A stretch of DNA of 64,000 nt. Source: Pseudacidobacterium ailaaui. Its GTDB lineage: Bacteria > Acidobacteriota > Terriglobia > Terriglobales > Acidobacteriaceae. Shown here piece after piece: positions 18,223 through 27,406 of this stretch (its first letter is position 1; every line of letters starts with the position of its first letter). The stretch is taken from assembly GCF_000688455.1 (NCBI RefSeq), contig NZ_JIAL01000001.1, positions 3,317,001 to 3,381,000 on the forward strand, in the 5' to 3' direction. The translations under genes and the position numbers were made by a program. The notes below the pieces were generated by a model, which did no database searches, was not told the origin of the DNA, and was given only the letters and a program-made list of their open reading frames with translations.

Positions 18223-18702
18223 CTACCACCAGTGATGTATCACAACAAATATCACCAGCGCATAGGTCCCGGCAGCCACATCATCGAGCATAATGCCTGT
18301 TCCGCCATGCAGGCGTTCGAGTTGGCGCGCCGGCCACGGTTTTATGATGTCGAAAATACGGAAAAGCAGCAAAGCCAGCAGAGCATGGGACCATTCCGGC
18401 GGAGAGGCGGCAAGCGCGATCCATTGTCCGCAGACCTCATCCAGCACCACGTGGCCGGGGTCCTCGCGGCCGCTTTCCCGTGCCACAATCGTGGCTGCCG
18501 GTACCCCCACCAGCAGCGCCAACAGCGCGCCCGCCAGCGAAAAGACAGCCACTCCCGCGGCAGCAAGGTGCGCGCTCCGGCAGACCAGCAGCCAGAGCAG
18601 CACAGCGGCGATTGAACCCCAGGTGCCGGGTCCTGGTCTTCCCAGCCCAGCACCGAAGAATGTCGCAGAGATCCAGGCCCAGCGTGTTTTATTCTTCGTC
18701 AT
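18223..18702 (-). CDS. pgpA: Phosphatidylglycerophosphatase A
   Basis: 159 residues from ATG 18702; the frame is open to 18807 but that stretch is yacG. PgpA removes phosphate from phosphatidylglycerophosphate to give phosphatidylglycerol. Family features: '[19 protein letters not shown]' (about 14-32), '[17 protein letters not shown]' with the catalytic Asp-Glu, '[17 protein letters not shown]' and '[13 protein letters not shown]', plus three or four membrane helices. It overlaps the yacG end by 14 bases. Together with plsY and gpsA in the same run it completes a phospholipid set. Confidence 0.93.
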   Translation of the reverse strand: MTKNKTRWAWISATFFGAGLGRPGPGTWGSIAAVLLWLLVCRSAHLAAAGVAVFSLAGALLALLVGVPAATIVARESGREDPGHVVLDEVCGQWIALAASPPEWSHALLALLLFRIFDIIKPWPARQLERLHGGTGIMLDDVAAGTYALVIFVVIHHWW

Positions 18703-18919
18703 CGTTCTTTTGGGGCTTTTTGGCCGACTCGAAATCTTCCAGAACTTCCGGATCGAGTACGGGAGAAGTGATGCGATAGGCCCCGCTCGCCCATTTACCC
18801 AGATCAATGAGTTGACAGCGCCCGCTGCAAAATGGAAAATCCGCCCCTTCGGGCACTACAATCGTCCCGCAGGTGGGACAACGGAGGACTTTTCTGTTTT
18901 TGGAAGGCCGTCTGCTCAT
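18689..18919 (-). CDS. yacG: YacG-type zinc-ribbon, DNA gyrase inhibitor family
   Basis: 76 residues. Four zinc cysteines C14, C17, C31 and C35 ('RCPTCGT' and '[14 protein letters not shown]'), the diagnostic YacG pattern including the strictly kept DLGKW. In E. coli YacG binds GyrB and blocks DNA binding by gyrase. The C-terminal 20 residues are acidic and lysine-rich. It overlaps rimO by four bases (ATGA) and pgpA by 14, so all three are likely translated as a unit. In proteobacteria yacG usually sits with coaE and zapD, so the context is different here. Confidence 0.9.
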   Translation of the reverse strand: MSRRPSKNRKVLRCPTCGTIVVPEGADFPFCSGRCQLIDLGKWASGAYRITSPVLDPEVLEDFESAKKPQKNDDEE

Positions 18920-20436
18920 GCACTCTGAATCACCCGCGCGATCACGTCATACTCATGCGCTTCGGTGATCTCACACTCATAAAACTTGCCTGCCTCAATG
19001 GCTTCGTAGGGGCCAAAGTCATTGATGTAGACTGTCCCATCGATTTCCGGAGCGTGGAACTGCGACCGGCCCTGCCACAAAAGCGGGGTTTCTTCCGATT
19101 CCCCCTCCACAAGTACAGTCATCGTTCTGCCCACCCATTGCTGCCTGATCGTTTTGCTGATGCCCTTCTGTAACCGCATCAACGCACGCTGCCGCTGTTG
19201 GATGACCTTGGCAGGGACCTTCTTCCCCAGAGAAAATGCGCCGGAACCTTCCTCATCGGAGTAGCCAAAGACACCCAGCCAGTCAAACTTTGCCAGGCGG
19301 ACAAACTCCTGCAAGGTCTCGAAATCCGTATCGGTCTCACCTGGAAACCCCACAATGAATGAGGTGCGCAGCGCAATCTCAGGAACAGCCGCACGTACCT
19401 TTTCAAGCATCTTCAGAAAGATTTCCGCATTCGCACCACGCTTCATGCTTTTCAACACTGGTGCAGAAGCGTGTTGCAGCGGAACATCCAGATACTTGCA
19501 GATGTTTTCGTGCCGCGCGATGGTCTCCAGCAGACGGCCTGTGATCTTGTTCGGATATGCGTAAAGAAAGCGCAGCCAGCGCAGTCCCTCAATGCCAGCC
19601 AGCCTCTCCAGCAGCAGTGCGAGACCGTCCTTCAGACCCAGGTCTTCGCCATAGCAGGTTGTGTCCTGACCGATGAGGGTGATCTCCCGGACACCCTGTG
19701 CGACCAAGCTTTCTGCCTCCGCCACGACAGATTCAAAATGACGGGAGCGGAATTTTCCCCGCAGGTTCGGAATCACACAAAAGCTGCATGGATGGTCGCA
19801 CCCTTCGGCAATCTTGATATAAGCGGAAGGACCACGCGTTGCCAGAAGCCGCGGAGTGGTGTGGTCATACAGATACTGCGGGAGCGCAGCCGTAGCGCCG
19901 TCCCATTCGCTGCGCGCAAACCGTCCCTGGGCCTGGCGGCGCTCGCCCTCGGCCCGCGCAACCGTACCGGTGAGAATCTGGAACGGTGATGCAGGCTTCA
20001 AGGCCGGCTCGGGAGCATGCAAACCTGCCGCTGCAAGAATTTGTTCGAGCTCTCCCGTTCCTATAACCGCGTCGACTTCCGGAATATTTTTCTGAATTTC
20101 ATCGCGGTATCGCTCCACCAGACATCCGGCCACAATCAGCTTTTGTGCCTTGCCTTCGGATTTATACTGAGCCATTTCCAAAATCGTATCTACGGATTCC
20201 TGTTTGGCTTTGTCGATAAAGGAGCAGGTGTTGACGACCAGCACGTCTGCCATATCTGGCGACGTGACCATCTGCGCGCCCGCCTGATGGAGCAGGCCCA
20301 TCATCACCTCGCTGTCCACAAGGTTTTTGGGACAGCCCAGGCTCACAAAACCCACCTTCAGCGGCTTGGACGGAGCTTCGTTTTTTGGGGAATCGAGGAC
20401 GCTGGTATCAGCGCCGTCGAGAAGAGATTGCGTCAC
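18916..20436 (-). CDS. rimO: Ribosomal protein S12 methylthiotransferase
   Basis: 506 residues. RimO adds a methylthio group to an aspartate of ribosomal protein S12 using two 4Fe-4S clusters and SAM. The N-terminal MTTase cluster cysteines are C35, C71 and C105 ('[12 protein letters not shown]', 'NTCSFID', 'GCLVERY'); the radical-SAM motif 'CDHPCSFC' gives C213, C217 and C220. '[13 protein letters not shown]' and a C-terminal TRAM domain (about 430-500) follow. About 40 extra residues (145-185) separate the first two domains. First gene of the ten-gene minus-strand run; the SRP RNA gene diverges about 170 bases upstream. Confidence 0.95.
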   Translation of the reverse strand: MTQSLLDGADTSVLDSPKNEAPSKPLKVGFVSLGCPKNLVDSEVMMGLLHQAGAQMVTSPDMADVLVVNTCSFIDKAKQESVDTILEMAQYKSEGKAQKLIVAGCLVERYRDEIQKNIPEVDAVIGTGELEQILAAAGLHAPEPALKPASPFQILTGTVARAEGERRQAQGRFARSEWDGATAALPQYLYDHTTPRLLATRGPSAYIKIAEGCDHPCSFCVIPNLRGKFRSRHFESVVAEAESLVAQGVREITLIGQDTTCYGEDLGLKDGLALLLERLAGIEGLRWLRFLYAYPNKITGRLLETIARHENICKYLDVPLQHASAPVLKSMKRGANAEIFLKMLEKVRAAVPEIALRTSFIVGFPGETDTDFETLQEFVRLAKFDWLGVFGYSDEEGSGAFSLGKKVPAKVIQQRQRALMRLQKGISKTIRQQWVGRTMTVLVEGESEETPLLWQGRSQFHAPEIDGTVYINDFGPYEAIEAGKFYECEITEAHEYDVIARVIQSA

Positions 20437-20591
20437 ACTCTTATTTTACTGGAAATCCTCTGAAAACCTCGACCGTCATCCGGACCGGAGCGCAGCGCAA
20501 GTGGAGAAAGCTGCAATCTTTCCAAAGCCGTGTCCTCTTTGAGGGCCGCCCCAAACTGATTGCGAAACGGCACATCGGGCACCTGCAAAGG

Positions 20592-20600
20592 TGATATGAT
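20592..20600 (+). promoter_or_regulatory. Extended -10 promoter of SRP RNA
   Basis: TGATATGAT (TG at 20592-20593, hexamer TATGAT at 20595-20600) fits an extended -10 element. The SRP RNA 5' end then falls about 5-7 bases downstream, the expected distance. No good -35 is seen, as is usual for extended -10 promoters. Confidence 0.5.
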
Positions 20601-20604
20601 CACT

Positions 20605-20708
20605 AGTGTGCCGGGTCCTGCGCGACGCAATCCCGCCAACCCCGCCAGGTCCGGAAGGAAGCAACGGTAACGGGCCAGTGCGTGTGCAGCAGGTTCCCCG
20701 GTGCACTG
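20605..20708 (+). ncRNA. ffs: SRP RNA, small bacterial (4.5S) type
   Basis: The sequence has the invariant apical part of SRP domain IV: 'AGGTCCGGAAGGAAGCAAC' (20647-20665) with the GGAA tetraloop and the asymmetric AGCA bulge bound by Ffh. The ends pair: 'AGTGTGCCGGG' (20605-20615) with 'CCCCGGTGCACT' near 20697-20708, giving a single rod of about 100 bases. SRP RNA activates the Ffh-FtsY GTPases during membrane protein targeting. Exact ends are inferred from the pairing. ftsY is in the divergent operon next door. A run of T after 20708 (GGTTTTTCC) could end it. Confidence 0.92.
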
Positions 20709-20835
20709 GTTTTTCCTTCCCCTTCACAACAGAACTTTTGCATTTTCCACCTCACCCACCTCTGCCTTTCATAGACACCACGCAATCTCCTCATAGAAAA
20801 TAAGTTTTTACTTTGTACCTGATGGAGAGAACCCT

Positions 20836-21852
20836 TTGAGCCTTACCTTGCGTCCGAAACAGGCGCGACGCGCCAAGATCAGCGCCCTCGGCACCTATGT
20901 TCCACCCCGGACCCTTACCAACGCCGATTTAGAAAAGATGGTTGAAACCAGCGACCAATGGATCGTGGAGCGTACCGGCATCCGTGAACGTCACCTGGTC
21001 GAAAAAGGACAGGCCACCAGCGATATGGCCGTCGAAGCTGCAAGAAAATGCCTGGCGGAACGCGGCGTTACTCCGGAGGAAGTTGAGGCCATCCTTGTCG
21101 CAACCGTAACGCCGGACATGATGTTTCCCTCCACTGCCTGCCTGGTCCAGAACAAGCTTGGGGCAAAAGGGGCCTGGGGCTTTGACCTCTCGGCCGCATG
21201 TTCTGGCTTTGTCTATGCCCTTCAGATGGGCACGAAACTCGTAGAGTCTGGCGCACACTCCAAGGTCCTGGTCATCGGCGCAGACACCATGTCTTCCATT
21301 ATTGATTACACTGACCGGGCCACCTGCATCCTGTTTGGAGACGGAGCGGGCGCTGTTCTGATCGAACCTGCCTCTGAGGGCGAAGTCGGCATGGTGGATT
21401 ATGTGCACGAAATTGATGGCTCCGGTGCCTGCTCGCTTTACATGCCCGGAGGCGGCAGTCTTCACCCTTCCTCAGCCGAAACCGTCGCCAAAAAGATGCA
21501 CTATGTCCACCAGGACGGACAGGCGGTCTATAAATACGCGGTGCGGAAAATGGCGGAAGCCACGGAAAAGGTCCTGGAACGCAACGGACTCAAGGGGACC
21601 GACCTCGGCTGCTTCATTCCACACCAGGCCAACAAACGCATTATTCTCTCTACTGCTGAGCGCCTGGGAATGCCGACTGAGCGGGTCATCATCAACATTG
21701 ATCGCTATGGAAATACCACCGCGGGCACGATTCCCATTGCCATGCAGACCGCACGCGAAGAAGGCCGGTTAAAGAAAGAGGACCTGGTGCTGATTGCGAG
21801 CGTGGGCGCGGGTTTTACGGTCGGGGCCGCGCTGCTCCGCTGGGAAATTTAG
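20836..21852 (+). CDS. fabH: Beta-ketoacyl-ACP synthase III
   Basis: 338 residues from TTG 20836, preceded by GGAGAG (20824-20829). FabH starts fatty acid synthesis by condensing acetyl-CoA (or a branched acyl-CoA) with malonyl-ACP. Catalytic triad: C122 ('[11 protein letters not shown]'), H263 ('IPHQANKRI') and N293 ('[10 protein letters not shown]'). 'ERTGIRERH' near 45 and the C-terminal '[16 protein letters not shown]' are typical. The first 12 residues are basic and could be trimmed by a later start. It follows the SRP RNA and faces the phospholipid operon, but no other fab genes are nearby. Confidence 0.95.
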   Translation: MSLTLRPKQARRAKISALGTYVPPRTLTNADLEKMVETSDQWIVERTGIRERHLVEKGQATSDMAVEAARKCLAERGVTPEEVEAILVATVTPDMMFPSTACLVQNKLGAKGAWGFDLSAACSGFVYALQMGTKLVESGAHSKVLVIGADTMSSIIDYTDRATCILFGDGAGAVLIEPASEGEVGMVDYVHEIDGSGACSLYMPGGGSLHPSSAETVAKKMHYVHQDGQAVYKYAVRKMAEATEKVLERNGLKGTDLGCFIPHQANKRIILSTAERLGMPTERVIINIDRYGNTTAGTIPIAMQTAREEGRLKKEDLVLIASVGAGFTVGAALLRWEI

Positions 21853-21882
21853 CCACGAGCTTCCGGTCTTTGTCCTCGGCCT

Positions 21883-22597
21883 TCAGGGACCCGCATCCCG
21901 GGCCGGGGACGAACAACTGGTCACAGCAGATGCAAGCTTTTGTTTGTGCTGGTCCTGACGGTATTTCCACACTCCGAGCAGAACTGCCGCGGCCAGAAGC
22001 CCGAGAAAGCTCCACAGGATGACATGGGACCATCCTGCGACATAGCTCGACCACAGCTTCCCTACGTGGCGGCCGTAGGTTGCTCCCAGCCAGACGATGG
22101 CCCCGTACCGCAGCGTCCGCGCTGCGGTACGGGGCCCATAAAAACTGCTTCCGTGCCACTCCCAAGGCACCGGCGGCCAGCAGAAAAGGCATCAGCGGAA
22201 TGGGCGGAGGCAGAATGGCGGCCGTAGCCACGCTGGCAGGTCCGTGGTGCTTCACCCATCGTTCCAGGCGCGCGAGAAACCGTTTGGGCACATGTTTTTC
22301 CAACATGGCCTCTCCACCTTTCTTTCCGGCGCTCCAGGTCAGAGAGCCACCGAGTACGCTGCCACCCACGCTGGCCACCACCAGCAGCCAGGGAGCGGTA
22401 TGACGCGCGGCCAGAAGCAGAACAAGGATGTCCGTGCTGCCGGGAAGAGGCAGAGGAACCAGGGACGCATCCAGCATGGACACCACAAAGACTCCAAGTG
22501 CACCAAAATGGACCAGCCAGTGAGGGACAGCAGCAGGATGCCCGTGTACGCGCTGAAGAGGACTCACGCAGTGTAGGACGCAGATTTTCCCGCACAA
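21883..22597 (-). pseudogene. VTT/DedA-like membrane protein, frameshifted
   Basis: Two pieces of one VTT-domain (SNARE-associated/DedA-like) protein lie in different frames. From 22597 to about 22145 the first frame reads a hydrophobic N-terminus ('GVFVVSMLDASLVPLPLPGS') and 'AILPPPIPLMPFLLAAGAL'; the other frame, ending at the stop 21883, reads 'ARTLRYGAIVWLGATYGRHV' and a final membrane helix. The break falls at a run of five A (22140-22144, plus strand); removing one base restores 'ARKQF' followed by 'YGPRTAARTLRYG'. DedA-type proteins flip or transport lipids in the inner membrane. Either a recent mutation or a sequencing error. The start is also uncertain. Confidence 0.75.
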
Positions 22598-22636
22598 GTC
22601 GTGTGTGAGGAGTGAAAATTCACAGCCAGCCCGAAC

Positions 22637-23530
22637 CTAAAGAAAACGCAGTTGCGGGACACCAGGCAGTGCTCCGCACTCGGTCCCATAGCGATAAAAA
22701 AGCCGCAGTCCTTCCAGGCATTCCTCATCCAGATGGTAATGAATGTTTTGTGTAAGATAACTCCGGACCGTTTCGGCTGGAAGCGGCAGGCGCGCGGTCC
22801 ACTCTCGCACAAGGTCTTCGACATGCTCCAGTCCGTGGTCGCGTGATTGCTGAAAGTCACCAACGATTTGCTGCGCGTCCACGGGGAGGTCCCGGACGGC
22901 CCAGAAGGCCGACACCCAAGCCGTTCCGGTCCACTTCTTCCATTCCTGGCCCAAGTCCAGGTACAAAAGCTTCTCTCCGGTGCGCTCCTCACGCGCCCTG
23001 CGATCTTCCAGTGCGATCAGCGCTGGATCTCCGATGAGCAAAGCAGCGTCGGCTGCCCGCAGCATGGCTTCCAGATCCGGGGCAAAAGGAACAAACGCAA
23101 CGCGACGGCGCCAAAAGTGATGGAACAGAATCCGTGTATAGGTTGCCGAGGTGCGGGAGGACGTATCAAGAGCAACCTTGTTGACTGCTTCGATTCCGTC
23201 AGGGTGACGGACCACCAGGACAATCGAGCGGATGGCCCCCAGAGATGCGATGGCGCACCCAGGCACAATCTTCCAGGAAGGGGAGGATGCATAGGCCGCC
23301 ACCGGAACCAGTCCAATGTCAGAGCTCCCCTGCGCCAGCTCCTCGGCACACTGCGCGGGCGTCGTTTCATGGAGAACATAACGCTGCGCCAGTCTGATTT
23401 TTTCCGGAGCATGCTCAAAGTCCCACATCAGCGGTGCGGGATTCAGAAAACGGATGGCTGCGATGCGAAGAAGACCCACTTCATAGTGTAGCAATCCGAG
23501 AATGCAATCGTTTCCACAAATCAGATACAA
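22637..23530 (-). CDS. mqnA: Chorismate dehydratase of futalosine pathway
   Basis: 297 residues from 23530; GTG 23479 would give a start closer to the family norm. MqnA turns chorismate into 3-enolpyruvylbenzoate, entry to the futalosine route of menaquinone synthesis. It has a periplasmic-binding-protein-like fold: 'RIAAIRFLNPAPLMWDFE' at the start, 'GSSDIGLVPVAAYA' (substrate-binding segment), 'LDTSSRTSATYTRILF' and 'ADAALLIGDPAL'. The other mqn genes are not in the window. It is divergent from the Gfo/Idh oxidoreductase. No clear ribosome site helps decide the start. Confidence 0.88.
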   Translation of the reverse strand: MYLICGNDCILGLLHYEVGLLRIAAIRFLNPAPLMWDFEHAPEKIRLAQRYVLHETTPAQCAEELAQGSSDIGLVPVAAYASSPSWKIVPGCAIASLGAIRSIVLVVRHPDGIEAVNKVALDTSSRTSATYTRILFHHFWRRRVAFVPFAPDLEAMLRAADAALLIGDPALIALEDRRAREERTGEKLLYLDLGQEWKKWTGTAWVSAFWAVRDLPVDAQQIVGDFQQSRDHGLEHVEDLVREWTARLPLPAETVRSYLTQNIHYHLDEECLEGLRLFYRYGTECGALPGVPQLRFL

Positions 23531-23573
23531 TGGCCGACGAATTCAATTTCTACAAGAAAGTGAGCTGCCATAC

Positions 23574-24914
23574 ATGATGCTCGACCGCAGGACCTTCATG
23601 AGGATGACTGCCGCTGCCGCCACAACAACTTACTTAAAACCTCTTTTTGGACAAACTCAGGCCACGGCCCCCCGCTCGCCGAATGACCAGATTCATCTGG
23701 CACTGATTGGCGCAGGCATTCAGGGGCAATTTGATACAAGTGTTGCCGTGCAGGTCCCTGGGGTGAAACTGGTGGCTGCGGCAGATTGCTATGACGGCCG
23801 TCTTACTCACTGCAAGGAACTCTGGGGGCAGGACATCTTCACCACTCGCGATTACCGGGAAATTCTGGCCCGTCCGGATGTGGACGCCGTGCTGATCGCC
23901 ACGCCGGACCACTGGCACAAGCAGGCCGCGGTGGATGCGATGAACGCGGGCAAGGACGTGTATCTGGAAAAGCCCATGATCCACCTGTATTCTGATGGGC
24001 CGGAGATCATCGCTACGGCGCGCAAGACCAATCGCATCCTTCAGGTGGGGAGCCAGCGGGTCAGCTCCATTGTTTACGCGAAAGCAAAGGAGCTTCTGGC
24101 TTCCGGGATCATTGGCAAACTCAACATGGTCAGTGCCTACTGGGACCGCAATTCCGCCATTGGGGCATGGGACTATTCCATTCCGCTTGATGCCTCAGAG
24201 CAGACCTGTGACTGGCCGCGCTTTCTGGGTACAGCCCCCAAAGTTCCCTGGAACGCCGAGCGATTTTTCCAGTGGCGTAAGTGGAAAGACTATGGTTCCG
24301 GTGTAGCTGGCGACCTGTTTGTCCATCTCTTCAGCGGAACGCACTTCATCACGGGCGCGAATGGACCAACGCGCGCCATGGCCACCGGTGGTCTGCGCTA
24401 CTGGAAGGATGGTCGGGACGCTTACGACGTGCTGCTGGCGCTGTTCGATTATCCCCAGGAGTTCAATCTGGCCCTGCGGGTAAATTTTGTAGACGGCGGC
24501 GAGGAAAGCGAAGGCTTCCTGTTTACCGGATCGGAAGGCCAGATGGCGATTGCCGGCAACTCCGTCACCGTGACGCGCGTCCCCCCAGCCACTGAGCCCG
24601 GCTACACCGTCTCAACTTTCGCTGATGCCATGCAGCGGCAATACATTGAGGAATACCGCAAGAAATATCCCGTCAAACACTTCACCGGTGCACCACCAGC
24701 GGCAGTAGAAAAATTTGCTGCACCTGAAGGCTACCTGGACAGCTATGACCACTTTCACAATTTCTTCAATGCCGTCCGCAACCGGACGCCCGTGGTGGAA
24801 GACCCGGTCTTTGGCTTCCGCGCAGCCGGAGCGGCCCTGCTCGCGAATGTCAGCGTGGACCGCGGCAGCGTCGTTCACTGGAACCCCGAAACCATGAAGA
24901 TTGAAAGGGCCTGA
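23574..24914 (+). CDS. Exported Gfo/Idh/MocA-family oxidoreductase
   Basis: 446 residues from ATG 23574 (ATG 23577 also possible). The N-terminus 'MMLDRRTFMRMTAAAATT' has a twin-arginine motif, so it is probably folded and exported by Tat with its nucleotide bound. Rossmann part: 'LALIGAGIQGQFDTSVA' (GxGxxG near 47-52); 'YLEKPM' near 140 carries the catalytic lysine of the family; the C-terminal domain is the usual sheet. Such enzymes oxidise or epimerise sugars using NAD(P). It is followed two bases later by the FG-GAP gene and then a ThuA-like gene, so it likely acts on a sugar in the periplasm. Substrate unknown. Confidence 0.88.
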   Translation: MMLDRRTFMRMTAAAATTTYLKPLFGQTQATAPRSPNDQIHLALIGAGIQGQFDTSVAVQVPGVKLVAAADCYDGRLTHCKELWGQDIFTTRDYREILARPDVDAVLIATPDHWHKQAAVDAMNAGKDVYLEKPMIHLYSDGPEIIATARKTNRILQVGSQRVSSIVYAKAKELLASGIIGKLNMVSAYWDRNSAIGAWDYSIPLDASEQTCDWPRFLGTAPKVPWNAERFFQWRKWKDYGSGVAGDLFVHLFSGTHFITGANGPTRAMATGGLRYWKDGRDAYDVLLALFDYPQEFNLALRVNFVDGGEESEGFLFTGSEGQMAIAGNSVTVTRVPPATEPGYTVSTFADAMQRQYIEEYRKKYPVKHFTGAPPAAVEKFAAPEGYLDSYDHFHNFFNAVRNRTPVVEDPVFGFRAAGAALLANVSVDRGSVVHWNPETMKIERA

Positions 24915-24915
24915 A

Positions 24916-26331
24916 ATGAAAAAATACTTCCGGTTTCTTCTTCCTGTCCTTGCGCTTTCCCTGCTGCCGCCAGTGCACGCGCAGGAACCTGATAAGGCAA
25001 CAGAATTTCGCAAACCCGATCCGGGCAATGGGCCCGGCGGCCAGCCACGCATCGCCTTCCTCGCGCATCGGCTGGGGACCGACCATGCCGAAGGCATCTC
25101 TTTGCTGGACATGAACGGTGACGGCTACCCGGACCTGCTCAGCGGGGCCTATTGGTATGAAAACCCAGGCCCGCAAGGCGGTGAATGGAAACAGCACCAG
25201 TTCCGCACCGTCGGCATTCACAACGAGTTTGTTTCTGACTGCGGCGAGTGGATCGTGGATGTGGACCACGACGGATTGCCCGACCTCGTCACGGCCGGAT
25301 GGATCACCAACGGTCTCTGGTGGTACAAAAACCCTGGTCCGGATGCCACCAAAGCCGGACAGATGTGGAAGGCAGAAAAGATCACTGACAGTTACGATAC
25401 AGAAGGGGGTGCCTTTGCCGACATCAACGGTGATGGCAAGCCCGATGTTGCTCTGGCCCACTATAACCGGGCCGGCGTCCTTTGGGTAGACTTCTCGGGA
25501 CCAAAACCCGCGGTCCATCACCTGGGCGGAACAGAACAGGACGGCCACGGAATCGGTGTGGCCGATATCAATGGCGATGGCAAACCAGATGTTCTCACCC
25601 CTCACGGCTGGTTTGAGCAGATAGACGCCAATCACGACCAGTGGAAATGGCATGGCGATTGGGACCTGGGCGATACGGGCTTCCCGATCATCGGCTATGA
25701 CGTGAACCACGACGGAAAGATGGACCTGATCTTCGGACAAGGTCACAGCTACGGCCTGTATTGGCTGGAACAAGCCGGTACTCCATCGCATCCTATGTGG
25801 ATACGGCATACGATCGATGAATCCTTTTCCCAGTCTCATGCACTCGCGCTGGTAGACATTGATGGAGACGGCCAGCCGGAGCTCATCACGGGCAAGCGCT
25901 ACCGCGGCCATTCCGGTGCAGACCCGGGGTCTTATGACCCTGTCGTACTGTACGCCTATAAGCTGCCTACAAAAGAGCAGCTGGCCGCAGCCAGGTCCCG
26001 GGCGGGAAAGACTGCTGCCCCGGTGCACGCTAAGGGGATTGGAGATACCATGCGCATCTCGGCCCCCGAAGCAGACCCTGTCTTCACCCGTTACGCGCTT
26101 TCTGTCAATGGAACAGCCAGCGCCGGAACGCAAATCGTGACCGCAGACCTGGACAAGGATGGCGACATCGACATTGCAACGGCCGGAAAACTTGGCGTGC
26201 ACGTACTTGAGAACCTGAAGATCAACAAGGTGCCAAAATCCGTGCGCGAAGAAACCCAGCCGCTCAACCGCAAATGGCCCTTCCCCGGCGAAGGTCCAGA
26301 GGTCGAACAGGAGGACGGTCCAACCAGGTAA
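24916..26331 (+). CDS. Secreted FG-GAP/VCBS-repeat protein
   Basis: 471 residues. ATG 24916 follows directly after the oxidoreductase TGA and starts a signal peptide (MKKYFRFLLPVLALSLLPP, cut after VHAQ). At least six repeats carry the Ca-binding loop 'D.NGDG.PDL': e.g. 'LLDMNGDGYPDLLSG', 'ADINGDGKPDVALAHY', 'VDIDGDGQPELITGK' and 'DLDKDGDIDIATAGK', predicting a seven-bladed beta-propeller of integrin-alpha type. Often found beside sugar oxidoreductases in Acidobacteria and Planctomycetes; role is inferred as binding or hydrolysis of carbohydrate. No catalytic residues can be named. Confidence 0.85.
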   Translation: MKKYFRFLLPVLALSLLPPVHAQEPDKATEFRKPDPGNGPGGQPRIAFLAHRLGTDHAEGISLLDMNGDGYPDLLSGAYWYENPGPQGGEWKQHQFRTVGIHNEFVSDCGEWIVDVDHDGLPDLVTAGWITNGLWWYKNPGPDATKAGQMWKAEKITDSYDTEGGAFADINGDGKPDVALAHYNRAGVLWVDFSGPKPAVHHLGGTEQDGHGIGVADINGDGKPDVLTPHGWFEQIDANHDQWKWHGDWDLGDTGFPIIGYDVNHDGKMDLIFGQGHSYGLYWLEQAGTPSHPMWIRHTIDESFSQSHALALVDIDGDGQPELITGKRYRGHSGADPGSYDPVVLYAYKLPTKEQLAAARSRAGKTAAPVHAKGIGDTMRISAPEADPVFTRYALSVNGTASAGTQIVTADLDKDGDIDIATAGKLGVHVLENLKINKVPKSVREETQPLNRKWPFPGEGPEVEQEDGPTR

Positions 26332-26337
26332 TGGCCA

Positions 26338-26376
26338 GGCACCCTCGGGGCCAAGAGTGCAGGCCCGGAGGGTGCC
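26338..26376 (+). other. Strong hairpin between FG-GAP and ThuA-like genes
   Basis: GGCACCCTC (26338-26346) pairs perfectly with GAGGGTGCC (26368-26376), and GGGCC/GGCCC inside can extend it. No U-tract follows, so it is not a standard terminator; it may protect the upstream mRNA or lower expression of the third gene. Confidence 0.55.
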
Positions 26377-26411
26377 GTTCTGCGGAAAATCCTCTGACTC
26401 AGGAGAAAGCA

Positions 26412-27260
26412 ATGCGTCATCCCGCCCTCGCTATGCTGCTTTTCCTCGCTTCTTTGCCGCTGTCTGCCTCCCAGATCGATCCGCTGCCGCCCTCCCCGCA
26501 TAGCAAGCAGGTCCATCTGCGACACGTGCTGGTGATTGCCCAGACAAAAGGATTCGAGCACGATTCGGTCTCTGCCGCTATGAATGCCATCTATGACATG
26601 GGAAAAGAGAGCGGCCTGTGGGACACGGTCATGCGCACCGATACGGAACTTCTGACAAAGAAGGACCTCGGACGCAATGCGAAGAACCTTGACTCTTTTG
26701 ATGTGCTTGTTTTTGCCAGCACCACAGGGGAGCTGGAGATGACAGACGACCAGAAACGCGACATGATTTCCTTTATCAAGGAAGACGGTAAGGGCTTTGT
26801 CGGTATCCATGCTGCCCTTGATACCAATTACACATGGCCGGAGTACGGGGACATGATCGGAGGATGGTTTGACCAGCATCCGTGGGGCACCTTTAACGCG
26901 CCCATCATCAACGAGGCCCCTGATTTCCCTGCCGTACGTCATTTTCCGCGAGAGTTTGTGAAGTATGACGAAATTTATCAGGCAAAAAGCTGGTCCCGGG
27001 ACAAGGTCAACGTGCTCCTCAGTCTCGATGCATCCAGGATGGATTTTTCCAACAACCCGCGCATTCACCGTACCGACCGCGATTTTGCTGTTGCCTGGTG
27101 CAAAATGTACGGCAAAGGACGGGTCTTCTATTCCACACTGGGACACACGGAAGAGTCATGGCAGGACCCGGACATTCGCAGGATGTACTTTGAAGCCATC
27201 AAATGGGCGATGGGCCTGACCGATGGGAGCACCGCTTCTCATCCACGCCCGCGACCCTAG
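26412..27260 (+). CDS. Exported ThuA-like protein
   Basis: 282 residues from ATG 26412, which follows AGGAGA (26401-26406). Signal peptide 'MRHPALAMLLFLASLPLSAS'. The ThuA fold (class I glutamine-amidotransferase-like) is shown by 'VLVIAQTKGFEHDSVSAAM', 'FDVLVFASTTGEL', 'FIKEDGKGFVGIHAALDT', 'GDMIGGWFDQHPWG' and 'GRVFYSTLGHTEESW'. ThuA was first linked to trehalose use in Sinorhizobium; many relatives sit with Gfo/Idh/MocA enzymes as here. It probably works with the two preceding exported proteins on 3-keto or related sugars; enzyme activity is not proven. Confidence 0.87.
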   Translation: MRHPALAMLLFLASLPLSASQIDPLPPSPHSKQVHLRHVLVIAQTKGFEHDSVSAAMNAIYDMGKESGLWDTVMRTDTELLTKKDLGRNAKNLDSFDVLVFASTTGELEMTDDQKRDMISFIKEDGKGFVGIHAALDTNYTWPEYGDMIGGWFDQHPWGTFNAPIINEAPDFPAVRHFPREFVKYDEIYQAKSWSRDKVNVLLSLDASRMDFSNNPRIHRTDRDFAVAWCKMYGKGRVFYSTLGHTEESWQDPDIRRMYFEAIKWAMGLTDGSTASHPRPRP

Positions 27261-27406
27261 CTGCAGACGGAACGTCATGAGAAGCTCGGAGGAGTCACGC
27301 CACTTCTCTCCCGGCCGCCCTCAAAAAAGCTGAAGACTTTCAACGTTCACTCTGGGTGGCCCTAGCTACCATCCCCTCTGCATCCTGACCCCGCTGTTGC
27401 TGAAGA

